In this document: one piece after another, positions 55,950 to 64,000 of the stretch | Position numbering within the stretch: the stretch's first letter is position 1 | How the letters are laid out: each line of letters begins with the position of its first letter | Source: Cercospora beticola | Taxonomy: Eukaryota > Ascomycota > Dothideomycetes > Mycosphaerellales > Mycosphaerellaceae | Direction: 5' to 3' | Assembly: GCF_033473495.1 (NCBI RefSeq) | Contig: NC_088937.1 | Location: 806,001-870,000, forward strand | DNA: 64,000 nt | Notes under the pieces: generated by a model | Database searches by the model: none | Seen by the model: only the letters and a program-made list of their open reading frames with translations | Told to the model about the DNA's origin: nothing | Position numbers and translations under genes: made by a program

Positions 55950-56038
55950 GGGCTCAACTCGGAATTGAACCAAGGACCTCTTGCAAGCAGAGCACGAAGC
56001 TACCCAAAGCAAGAATCATACCACTAGACCATTGAGCC
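55950..56038 (-). tRNA. tRNA-Pro(TGG) with a 17-nt intron
   Basis: Minus strand, 89 nt. Acceptor stem GGCTCAA pairs with TTGAGCC, with discriminator C. The A box region reads TGGTCTAGTGG and the B box GGTTCAATTCC. The anticodon stem CTTGC/GCAAG closes the loop TTTGGGT once the 17-nt insertion at 55986-56002 is removed between positions 37 and 38, the canonical place for tRNA introns. The anticodon is TGG, which reads proline codons CCA and, by wobble, others. The CCA end is not encoded. Confidence 0.93.
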
Positions 56039-56275
56039 GAAGAAACAAGCTTGAAGTGCTTGCTTCGATGAGGTGAGGCGATTTCACAATGCTTATAGCT
56101 CTTTTTACTACACCCGAAAGCCGAGCTTGCGAGTACGAAGCTCGAAGCTTCAACATGACGTTGGGTCGGCTCTACAATAGCTCTCTCATATCCACATGGT
56201 CAAGTGATGATGATCTGCTTGGGAATGAACCGCTCACATACATGGCTTTCATCCTACATGTGACTCAGGCTCACA

Positions 56276-57085
56276 ATGTTCACACGCCAGATCTTCCCAA
56301 CGCGCAGAACATTGCTCGCACGAGCATATGACGTCGGGCCTTACCTAGCTCGCCTTGACATTCGAAGACAAAATGCCACGAAGGCATCGCCTAAATCGAA
56401 GCTTGTCGACCTCAGTCGAGAGCTCTATCATCGCAGCCCTGCCCATCCATTCCATCCTCCGGTCGTTCTTACACCATGGGACACACACCAGCCAAAGAAG
56501 GCCGGCAGTACCACTCTCCGTTCAGCCTCCTACTATATTTCCATGAGCGATCATGCGGGCACCCATGTCGACGCGCCGAAGCATTTTGATCCTACGCCAG
56601 GCGCCCTCTCAATCGACCAGATGCCTTTGGACAACTTCTACAAGTCCGCAATATGTCTCGACCTCTCTCACGTCGAGCTCAAAGCTACAATCAGTGTGCA
56701 AGAGATGGAAGACGCATTACAAAAGACTGGCGAGGAGATTCACGACGGAGATACAGTGTTGATATACATGGCTTTCAACAAGCGCGTGGCATTCAGCGAT
56801 CCACGTTGGCAACACGACTTTCCGGGCCTGTCCCTGGAAGCTGTACATTGGCTAGCAGATCGAGGCTGCAAGATCTTTGGCGTGGAAGCTATAAGCCCTG
56901 CTCCAGAAGGCGAGCCCAATTTTCAAGCTCATAACGCTTGCGGAGAACGCAATATCACGCACATTGAAGGTCTAGATAACCTTGAACAGGTCGTGGGCAA
57001 AGGCAGATTCCGCTTTATGGGTTTCCCATTAAAGATTCGAGGTGGAAGCGGAGGGCCTATGAGAGCTGTTGCCCTGCTGAAGTGA
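56276..57085 (+). CDS. Cyclase-family (kynurenine-formamidase-like) metal enzyme
   Basis: Single exon, 269 residues. The metal-binding signature SDHAGTHVDAPKHFDP (residues ~91-106) matches the HxGTHxDxPxH motif of the cyclase superfamily (PF04199), which includes bacterial KynB formamidases and polyketide cyclase-like proteins. VDLSRELYHRSPAHP is the usual N-terminal strand and IEGLDNLEQV the C-terminal helix. Residues 1-35 are Arg-rich without acidic residues except one Asp, so a mitochondrial targeting signal is possible. The substrate cannot be read from sequence. It lies just upstream of and convergent with the SnoaL-like gene. Confidence 0.8.
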   Translation: MFTRQIFPTRRTLLARAYDVGPYLARLDIRRQNATKASPKSKLVDLSRELYHRSPAHPFHPPVVLTPWDTHQPKKAGSTTLRSASYYISMSDHAGTHVDAPKHFDPTPGALSIDQMPLDNFYKSAICLDLSHVELKATISVQEMEDALQKTGEEIHDGDTVLIYMAFNKRVAFSDPRWQHDFPGLSLEAVHWLADRGCKIFGVEAISPAPEGEPNFQAHNACGERNITHIEGLDNLEQVVGKGRFRFMGFPLKIRGGSGGPMRAVALLK

Positions 57086-57195
57086 AAATGCCATTATGCA
57101 CAGAATTTGAGAGCAACCCGGTTTCCTTCCAGAATTGCACCAACAGAAACGTCCGAAGTTCTTCGCCACGCTCTTTCCAATGCATGCCAGCAAGT

Positions 57196-57882
57196 CTACG
57201 AGGACGGCACACCCTCAGACTCCGCCCCTTCCTTCAGCCACTCAGGCGGTCGAGTGATCTTGGTAAGATGGTCACCATTCAACTCCTTCATATACCTACC
57301 AATGCCCTCGTGAGAATAATCATTTTGGTTCCACATGTCTTTGTGATATCGGACTTTCTCCTCCCCGTCTATCTTTTGCAAAGTCAAGCTGACCAGGCTG
57401 TTAACAGGTTTGCTCAATTTTATCGCCTTGACAGTATACTCTTGCCGCAGCTTGAAGACTATCCTCCCGTCCTCACCTGGCTTGGCCTGATCTTTTTCGG
57501 AAGCATCCGTACTCTCCACGACTTCGGTGGCCAAAGTTTTCGAGTGGAAGATCTTTGGGATTCCATACCATTGGCCAGCAATCTTATAGCGCGTGTCACA
57601 GTATGACCACGGGTCATCGTAGACTGCCTCGGGAGCATACACTTTCAGGTCTTCTTCGCTTGTGCCGCCTTCTTTGCATGAACCCGAATAGAGGCTTGTG
57701 ATTGCATTGACGATTTTTTGGCGTGTGGGTGAGAGAGGAATCGACTTTTCTGGATGAGGTTCGTAGTCGACTTGAGTTGGCGCATTGTTTTGTGGATTCT
57801 CCTTGTTGTACGTGAGATTCTGAGGGTCCGGTCTAGGTTCGTATTCCTTTTCCATCTTCGCGGCATGTTCTTGAGACGGCAT
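57196..57882 (-). CDS. SnoaL/NTF2-like conserved fungal protein
   Basis: Single exon, 228 residues. The N-terminal ~55 residues are polar (MPSQEHAAKMEKEYEPRPDP). Then a compact alpha+beta domain runs from QKIVNAITSLYSG to HKDMWNQNDYSHEG. It includes YAPEAVYDDPWSYCDTRYKIAGQWYGIPKIF, the usual strand-turn pattern of NTF2-like cone folds where small ligands bind. No catalytic residue set can be assigned. Similar proteins are common and single-copy in filamentous ascomycetes, normally annotated hypothetical or SnoaL-like. Cytosolic by absence of targeting features. Confidence 0.7.
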   Translation of the reverse strand: MPSQEHAAKMEKEYEPRPDPQNLTYNKENPQNNAPTQVDYEPHPEKSIPLSPTRQKIVNAITSLYSGSCKEGGTSEEDLKVYAPEAVYDDPWSYCDTRYKIAGQWYGIPKIFHSKTLATEVVESTDASEKDQAKPGEDGRIVFKLRQEYTVKAIKLSKPVNSLVSLTLQKIDGEEKVRYHKDMWNQNDYSHEGIGRYMKELNGDHLTKITRPPEWLKEGAESEGVPSS

Positions 57883-58272
57883 GATTGAAGTCTTCTTCTT
57901 TTTGCTTTTTCTTTGGTGCGTAGACTTGCTGTAGATTCACTCTAGAGCTTACGACGAACCAGCTAATAGTGATTTGGTGTAGAGCATGCTCTTTCATTGA
58001 CACGTCCCAACAACGCATCCACAGACGTGCCTGCTACACGTCATGGATGATGTCAACCCGACGTTCAGATCTCACGGAGCTGCATCGCAGCTGCAATGAT
58101 ACCTGACATCAATGTCGAACTAAGCAAGATTGTTGCACTGTATTGTGAGAGTATATCCCAATGCACGCGGAGCTTCTCAAGCGCTGAACTACCAGACTGG
58201 ATCTACAAGCCTTGTTTCATGCCTCACGCACCTTTCCGTCCGCTGAAAGTTGTATCGCTGGAACAAAGGACT
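57883..58272. other. Intergenic, nothing recognised
   Basis: Between the SnoaL-like gene and the 3' end of the sugar transporter, both on the minus strand; includes the former's promoter. Confidence 0.4.
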
Positions 58273-60022
58273 TCATGCGATCTTCTCAACAACGTTGGTT
58301 GTTTCGCCCTTGCTGCTCTCTGATCCTGGGGCACCGTCCATCGAGTTGCGATTGGCGAACTCTTGCATATCCTCAGGCAAGAATAACTTATCAATGTCTT
58401 CCAGACTGATCTTACTTGTTTCTATGCCTTGATCAGCAAGCGGAAGTCAGCGTCACGACAGTAAGTCTTACCAGGATAGAAGAAATACACGATGGGCACG
58501 AAGGCAGCATTAGTAATGGTGAAGATAATGTATGTCGCCCAATCGATGCGATTGATGAGCACGGGGGTAATCATGACAATGAAAAAGTTCTATACTCCAA
58601 GTCAGCAACTGTCGGTTACTTCCACGGTAAGATTTCAACTTACCCATAGCCAGTGAGCAGATACCGAGATGGAAGTTCCTCTGGTTCTTGCTTCGAGCGG
58701 CAAAATCTCTGGTCCGTATACCCAAGGCACGACATTGATTGTACCACCGAATATGAGCATGAACTGTGATATAGGTCAGTAATGCGAGCATCGGATATGG
58801 TCCTCAGTGTTTACTAGCCAGGAAGAAGAATGCAATAGCCGCGGAAGATGTTGCTTGACGGCCAATGCTGAGCAGGATCGTGATCATCATCATGCAGAAC
58901 GAAAGCAAGGCGCAGCCCCAGATCATCGTTGGTCGGCGGCCCATTCGATCCAGTGCCAAAGCTGGCAGTGTGTTGCCGACGATGAACATCATTTGGACGA
59001 AACCAGCGATAAGTAGCGAGGTATTCAGGCTGAGGCCAACGTTCTGAACCAACACTGTTGGCCTGAGACCAAGTCAGCAGGGATCGAGCGAGCATTCCGA
59101 ACTTGACGACACTCACATGTAATACACCACGAGATTGATTCCGCCCATCTGGTTCATGAACAGTCCAAACCACGCGAGTGCGACTCGACGTGGAGTTTGA
59201 AGAGCATCCGGCTTAAAGACTGACATGTATGACTGACCACCTTCGCGTCTTTCAAGAGCAACTGCAGCACGAATCACAGCCATTTCCTCAATCACATACG
59301 GATCGTCCGGCTTCAAGTCCCAGACTGCACAGATGACTTCTGCGGCTTCATCTTCTCGGCCGCGTTTTGCGAGCCACCTTGGCGACTCTGGCAAGCCCCA
59401 GACCACGAACACCACAATGATCGCGAATATTAACTGAATTCCGATGGGAGTACGCCAAGCAGCATGAGACTGCACATAGCTGAACCCATAATCGATCCAG
59501 TAGCTCAAAACGATGCCAACACCGATAAACCAGATCTCCCAGCTGACGAGTCGGCCACGATACTCCTTCTTCGACAGCTCAGACTGATACATAGGGACCG
59601 TGCTGCTATCGATTCCGGTTCCGAATCCAGTGATGATGCGGCCAACAATGAGATGAGCCAGATTAACGGCGGACGTCTGCAGAGTTGCTCCGATGATAAT
59701 GAGTATCATAGCCAGCCATATCATTCGTCGACGTCCGAAATAGTCTCCAATGAAGAAGTTGATGCCGCAGCCGATCAGGGATCCCAGACAATAGCTGCCT
59801 ACTGTGATGCCGGTGACTACATCGCTCTGTCAGACGATTAGCATTCGTGCGTCGGTTAGGCATTGGTTGCCTTACGGGATTGTTGAATTGTTCTCGAAAG
59901 AAAGGATTCTGAAGCAGACCACTAAGAACTCCTTGATCGTAGCCGAAGAACAGAAAAGCCGATAAACAACAAACGTAGAGGCCAGCCCTCAGTGGCGCTC
60001 CTCTACCATAACAGCGTCTCAT
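58273..60022 (-). CDS. MFS sugar transporter
   Basis: Six exons on the minus strand: 60022-59876, 59826-59117, 59062-58819, 58763-58644, 58589-58472 and 58421-58273; 495 residues, the normal size for 12 membrane helices. Sugar-porter signatures: FFGYDQGVLSGLL in helix 1, DYFGRRRMIW after helix 2, GRIITGFGTG, PESPRWLAKRGRE before the central loop, DRMGRRPTM after helix 8, and PWVYGPEILPLEARTRG in helix 10. The ending YPETS...SLEDIDKLF is also standard. Similar to fungal hexose/lactose-permease-like proton symporters of the plasma membrane. The intron 58818-58764 starts with GC (GCTAGT) rather than GT; only that donor keeps phase. If it is not spliced, the protein would stop four codons later. 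The ATG at 60022 was chosen because the longer frame starts with TTG. Confidence 0.88.
58764..58818 (-). other. Predicted GC-AG intron of the sugar transporter
   Basis: 55 nt, from GCTAGT to ATCACAG, with a branch-like TACTGAC. The nearby GTAAAC (five bases downstream) would be a GT donor but shifts the frame against the conserved FMLIFGG continuation. Confidence 0.6.
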
Positions 60023-60683
60023 AGTAGCAGATGTCGACCAGTGTGACCGATGAAAACGCTCTATCAATCATCAATGAGGAGAACGATGTCCAAAACACAA
60101 CGCGCCATCAGATCTGCAACTTCATATATATCGTACAGCATCCTTGCAACAACCTGCTGTAGTCTCATAACACTGTTACAGCACAAGAGCAAAGCCAAGG
60201 TGACGGAATACCACAAACGACAATCCTGAACCTGATCCCGGCTTGGATGTACTTGGGAAGATGCCAAGGAGAGGAGTACAGGCACTTGCGAACCTTAGCC
60301 GGAGTTGGAGCCTCGTTGATCGACATTGGGGTTTGCGGAGTAGCGTGCCAGCCACATGGGAAACGCAGGCTGTGATTAGTGTTTTGCGAGTTACTCTACG
60401 ATGTTAATGTAAGAAGTACGTATGACTGCGAGGTCTAGCTATCTGGAGAAATCCTGAGTCTGCGATCTGTAGTTTCTCTTGACTTGCCATGACCACGGTT
60501 TTGCGCCAAGATGTTTCGCTATTGAGAAGATTCGCCATGAACTTACTAGCATGGAAAGCCTGAAAGAGCGATAGCATGCGTTGGTGGCTTGCGCTTGGAA
60601 TTGCTGTTGACAGGTGATCGGAAAGTGGAAGCATCCACCGCTCGTGCACAGGACTACAGCCTTCCACGTCTCGTTCAGCAATT
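60023..60683. other. Intergenic, promoter of the sugar transporter
   Basis: Nothing else recognised; the short minus-strand frames are not supported. Confidence 0.4.
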
Positions 60684-63407
60684 TCACACTCTCTCGTTCA
60701 TATCATTTTCTGCTGCTGCCTTCGTGGATGTTACGAGATCTGTCGATGTCGCGTTGCCCCTAGTGCCATTCATGAGATTGATCGACTCATCCGATGCAAG
60801 TCGTGCAGTGCCATTGGCCCAATGCTGCTCTGCATCAGTAAGCCGCCAGTATTCCTCATCGGCGTGACGAGTAAGATTCATCTGGAACTCATCCATGTCT
60901 CCAGCAAGTTTCTCCAAGCCAGGCGTATCGTGTTCGCGTCCGGGCCAATACGCTCGCCACCACAGACACTGGGAGTACACGCCACCTCCAGTGAAGTAGT
61001 ATTTGCCGTCTTTCTTCATCGCAAATTTGCAACTCTTCAACCTCGTGAAGGTTTCCATGCAAGTTTCATCAGAGATATCGTAGTCGGCGGTTTCCTCATT
61101 CTCAAATTCAACATCATGCGGGCGTCCGGGCGGACAGGCTCTGTCCTCGAAATGGATGAGAAAGACCAGTCCTCTATTGCGAGGATATGTCTCTGTGCCA
61201 GGTATAGGGCAGCGCCATCTCAATTTTCCATGCATTTCTGGATCACGAGCATACCACTGGCCAATCACGGCTGCGCTGCAAAAAGCGTTTGCGCATTTGT
61301 CGTAAGAGGGAGATAGCCATCCAACTTCGGCAGTTTCACACCTCATTGTCTCTAGGGGTATTGGAGAAATGGTTGGATTTGGAGTCAGGCTGCGGGTGCT
61401 GATTTTTGGCCAAGTAGTGTAGCCTCCACAAACATCGGTCACAACACTGGCTGATCCTCTTTCGGTTGTGGTATATGTGCGTGTGCTGTGGCTGAAAGTT
61501 CCTGTCGTGGTGGACATGTTGCAGAGACATCCAAGTCTTGCAACATCAATGACAAAATTTACGCAGCTTAGAGTTGGCTTTGGCTTCATGACCATCTGAC
61601 CAAATCGCCACTCTAAAGCGCTCGCCAATGCCACGACATCGGCGCTTGCCATGGGTTCGCCTGATGAAAGCTGACAGGCCGGAGTAAGTGTCGGAGCTTC
61701 TGGAACAGTGGCAGTGCTTGTAGTTGGACTCTCGTCTTCGTTGTACTCTGCAAGCTTTTCACTCTCAAGACCTTGTAGCATCTCATCAATGATGATGGTG
61801 TTGCTCAGTGGACGGTTATGGATGTATTCTTGCGCAACATAATCTGCCATGGCGTTTGTGGCCCACCACTCCGTGGCGTTATTGTCCTCCAGCACATATT
61901 CGTTCGTGTTGTCGAGATTCCATCCTCTAATTCTGTCTGCGGTGAATCCATTCAGATGGAGGTGTGTCATGATCTCGGAATGAATCAGCGCATTCTCGCA
62001 CCACTGGCCTTGACAATATGTGGCTGCCAATCTTGAAAGAAAGCCTTTGGTCGGTTCGTCGAGGAAGATCTGAAACTTCTGATTATCAGGACGGAATGTT
62101 GGAGTGACAGTTGCCGACTGTGTCCGGGTCGGATCAGTCGAAATCGAAGGTGCCTGTGAGCTGCTGCTAGAGCTGCTCGGTGGACTCCAAGATTCCGAGT
62201 GCGTTTTTGAGGTGACGATTTCTTTGCATTGGGTTGCAACAGAAGACGACGTAGCGCAAGATGGGCCAGAACAAATCTTCCAGGTGAACGAAAAAGTCGT
62301 TGTTCCGTATGCGCAGCTCAATGCTTTTGTGATTGATGTTGACGACGAAGCGGTCGTGGCTGGCACAGTCGTCGATACGACTGTGGAAGGTACCTCGGTC
62401 GCTTTTGAGAACGGGATGCACCCCAAGGTAGCAATGAGATTGTAAATAAAGCAGGAGGGCATTGATTGGCCGGGATAACTGCAAATTGATGTCGTGAGGT
62501 AATCAGTAATGCCAGAGTGCACTGCTGACGGACTGTAGTAAGTCGCAGTTGAGCATCCGCCTACCGGCATGGTTGGAGGGACGCACATAATTCTGCCTGC
62601 GCTATCGTACATCTTGTAGAGGCACGCCGGAAGACTTTCTACACAAGTAGAAGTTGTTCGGAAGCAGCCCAGCTTCTTGTCTTCCGAACATATACTTATG
62701 TCATTTGGAGGTAGTTTTGTGCTGTAGGAACACCAAGAGGTACACGTGGGTGACGCGTTCGGCGATGGTGAAACACAATGGAGTGTTACTCTGGGAGTGA
62801 CTGTGTCGTAGAGAGTCTTTCCAGGTGCACCGAAAACAGCGAATGGGCCTGGTTCCACCCACGAGCCAACTGAGACCTCGGTCCCGTAGTACAGGCAGTC
62901 GGTCAAAGGCTTCGCGTAGTCCAGACACTTTGACGTGTATGCTGTAGATTTCGAGCAACGCCAGCTGGTCGATTCGTAGATGAAGTTGCACTTATCCGTA
63001 CTCACGACTTCCTGGTTGAAATAGGATTGCGTGCATGTCATTGGCGTGCAGATCTCCGGAGTGCCAGTCGTCACAGGAGAGCCAGGAATGTCTTTAACAT
63101 ATGGCGAGATGCGTCTGTTGCCTGGCTCCGTCCGAACAGCAGGCTCCCAAGACAGTGTTGCAGATGCCCCCGAGTCACCAGAGGCACCGGCCGGCAAGAT
63201 CGCTTCAGCTGTGGGAGGCAAGGTGAACGTAGTCGAAGCTGGCACGTCAGTTGGGAACCCTGGCGGTAATTTCGCATTGACGGAGGCGCCGACAGGGCGA
63301 TCATCTGGCAAAGAAGAGTCGTCGAAGGAATCGAGTGAACCAGCAACAGTCGGACTCAGCAGGGCCAGGAGACTGGTTCCAAGCAGACCAAGGCCGAAGG
63401 ACACCAT
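60684..63407 (-). CDS. Large cysteine-rich secreted protein, unknown function
   Basis: Single exon, 907 residues from the ATG at 63405-63407, chosen because it opens a signal peptide (MVSFGLGLLGTSLLALLSPTVAG); the frame is open 100 codons further upstream without a leader-like start. Residues ~110-350 form a Cys-dense domain (CTPMTCTQSYF, CSKSTAYTSKCLDY, CTSWCSYSTKLP). A Ser/Thr stalk with an Ser run (SPPSSSSSSSQ) follows near 420. A second ordered region has Trp- and Cys-rich text (YCQGQWCENALIHSEIMTHL, GCLCNMSTTTG, NAFCSAAVIGQWYARDP). Several N-x-S/T sites fit an extracellular glycoprotein. The C-terminus is charged, with no GPI signal. I recognise no family. Confidence 0.7.
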   Translation of the reverse strand: MVSFGLGLLGTSLLALLSPTVAGSLDSFDDSSLPDDRPVGASVNAKLPPGFPTDVPASTTFTLPPTAEAILPAGASGDSGASATLSWEPAVRTEPGNRRISPYVKDIPGSPVTTGTPEICTPMTCTQSYFNQEVVSTDKCNFIYESTSWRCSKSTAYTSKCLDYAKPLTDCLYYGTEVSVGSWVEPGPFAVFGAPGKTLYDTVTPRVTLHCVSPSPNASPTCTSWCSYSTKLPPNDISICSEDKKLGCFRTTSTCVESLPACLYKMYDSAGRIMCVPPTMPVGGCSTATYYSPSAVHSGITDYLTTSICSYPGQSMPSCFIYNLIATLGCIPFSKATEVPSTVVSTTVPATTASSSTSITKALSCAYGTTTFSFTWKICSGPSCATSSSVATQCKEIVTSKTHSESWSPPSSSSSSSQAPSISTDPTRTQSATVTPTFRPDNQKFQIFLDEPTKGFLSRLAATYCQGQWCENALIHSEIMTHLHLNGFTADRIRGWNLDNTNEYVLEDNNATEWWATNAMADYVAQEYIHNRPLSNTIIIDEMLQGLESEKLAEYNEDESPTTSTATVPEAPTLTPACQLSSGEPMASADVVALASALEWRFGQMVMKPKPTLSCVNFVIDVARLGCLCNMSTTTGTFSHSTRTYTTTERGSASVVTDVCGGYTTWPKISTRSLTPNPTISPIPLETMRCETAEVGWLSPSYDKCANAFCSAAVIGQWYARDPEMHGKLRWRCPIPGTETYPRNRGLVFLIHFEDRACPPGRPHDVEFENEETADYDISDETCMETFTRLKSCKFAMKKDGKYYFTGGGVYSQCLWWRAYWPGREHDTPGLEKLAGDMDEFQMNLTRHADEEYWRLTDAEQHWANGTARLASDESINLMNGTRGNATSTDLVTSTKAAAENDMNERV

Positions 63408-64000
63408 CTTGCTTGGGAAAAAGTGACCGCTAGCACCCGACAGTGCCACCGCAGTGGAGAGTCGTAGTAATTGAGCGGATGGAGTGTCTGTAAGCTCCGT
63501 TCGAGTGAGGATGAGAGGCCGACTTGGAGTGATACCAGTCGGGAGCGTTCTTTTTGTGTATCCAGTCAGGTCGTGGAAGAAGAGTTCTTGGAGTGGCAGA
63601 AGAACTGCAATGAGTTTTGTGCTCAAGGCATTGCTTGAGGTGAATTCCTGAATAACATGTGAGCGAACTCGTACCATAATCAGCTGTATGGAGCTGTGAT
63701 CAAGCATGTGATAATGGGAAGCGTCATTCTACTTGCGTGAATCAGCTATAACGCTCAGACACGCACAATGTTACAAGCCCTTCTATAATTGAGAGTGATG
63801 TGATTCTCTCTGTATGTAGATCGGATCTGGTTGGTCTCGTCGCATGGTATGCGATATAGGACGCACAATTCATCGCTGCGACAGAAGCTCCTTGGAGGCG
63901 AGCCCAGTCGTGTTCAGAGCTGCTAGGTGAGGTGTTTGAAGTCATTAGATGATGAGTCCCGAATCTGGTCACAGATGCCTTTCGGCGAGTCCTGCAATGC
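63408..64000. other. Upstream region of the cysteine-rich gene, to window edge
   Basis: Open minus-strand frames here (63742-63972 and the 5' extension of the previous gene) lack support. Probably promoter. Confidence 0.4.

Overview
The window reads as nuclear DNA of a filamentous ascomycete (Pezizomycotina, probably Dothideomycetes; the class is an inference from gene style, not from a search). Genes lie on both strands and most carry short GT-AG introns of 48-79 nt with CTRAY-type branch sites. Fungus-specific families are present: Mdm10, a HET-domain protein, a NACHT/WD40 STAND protein, fructosamine-3-kinase, Ser/Thr-rich secreted proteins, and a MAPR-type cytochrome b5 protein. One intron-containing tRNA-Pro is present. 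No CRISPR array, operon or intact transposon is visible.

Region by region. 0-6 kb: a secreted NucA/NucB-type nuclease, a small conserved protein, and a ~1,010-residue secreted Ser/Thr-rich protein whose only in-frame stop falls inside a predicted 48-nt intron. 6-15 kb: a small membrane protein, a Q/P-rich protein, a PAP2 lipid phosphatase, a MAPR heme protein followed directly by a four-copy ~139-bp tandem repeat, and a DUF7730-like protein. 15.6-26.2 kb: an immunity-type island. Two paralogous RIB2/RibD-type deaminases flank a HET-domain gene and a very large NLR-like gene with two tandem NACHT domains plus a degenerate WD40 propeller. The NLR gene carries a nonsense codon and a 1-nt frameshift. 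26.5-30.2 kb: fructosamine-3-kinase, an orphan protein and a small secreted protein.

31.6-40.7 kb: a conserved coiled-coil protein with a long first intron, a flavin-reductase-like protein, a homoserine-acetyltransferase-like hydrolase, and the essential poly(A) polymerase. 40.7-47 kb is poor in intact genes and holds one decayed reading frame with several isolated stops. 47-55.4 kb: a divergent Hsp70-like ATPase, the TORC1 GTPase Gtr2, a small acidic protein and Mdm10. 55.9-64 kb: tRNA-Pro(TGG), a cyclase-family enzyme, a SnoaL-like protein, a six-exon sugar transporter with a non-canonical GC splice donor, and a 907-residue cysteine-rich secreted protein.

How they fit together: housekeeping functions (mRNA polyadenylation, TORC1 nutrient sensing, mitochondrial outer-membrane biogenesis) sit among accessory loci for self/non-self recognition, secreted surface proteins, sugar uptake and small-molecule repair. 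The most unusual locus is the deaminase/HET/tandem-NACHT island. All exon joins below were inferred by hand from splice signals, reading phase and family similarity, with no transcript data.
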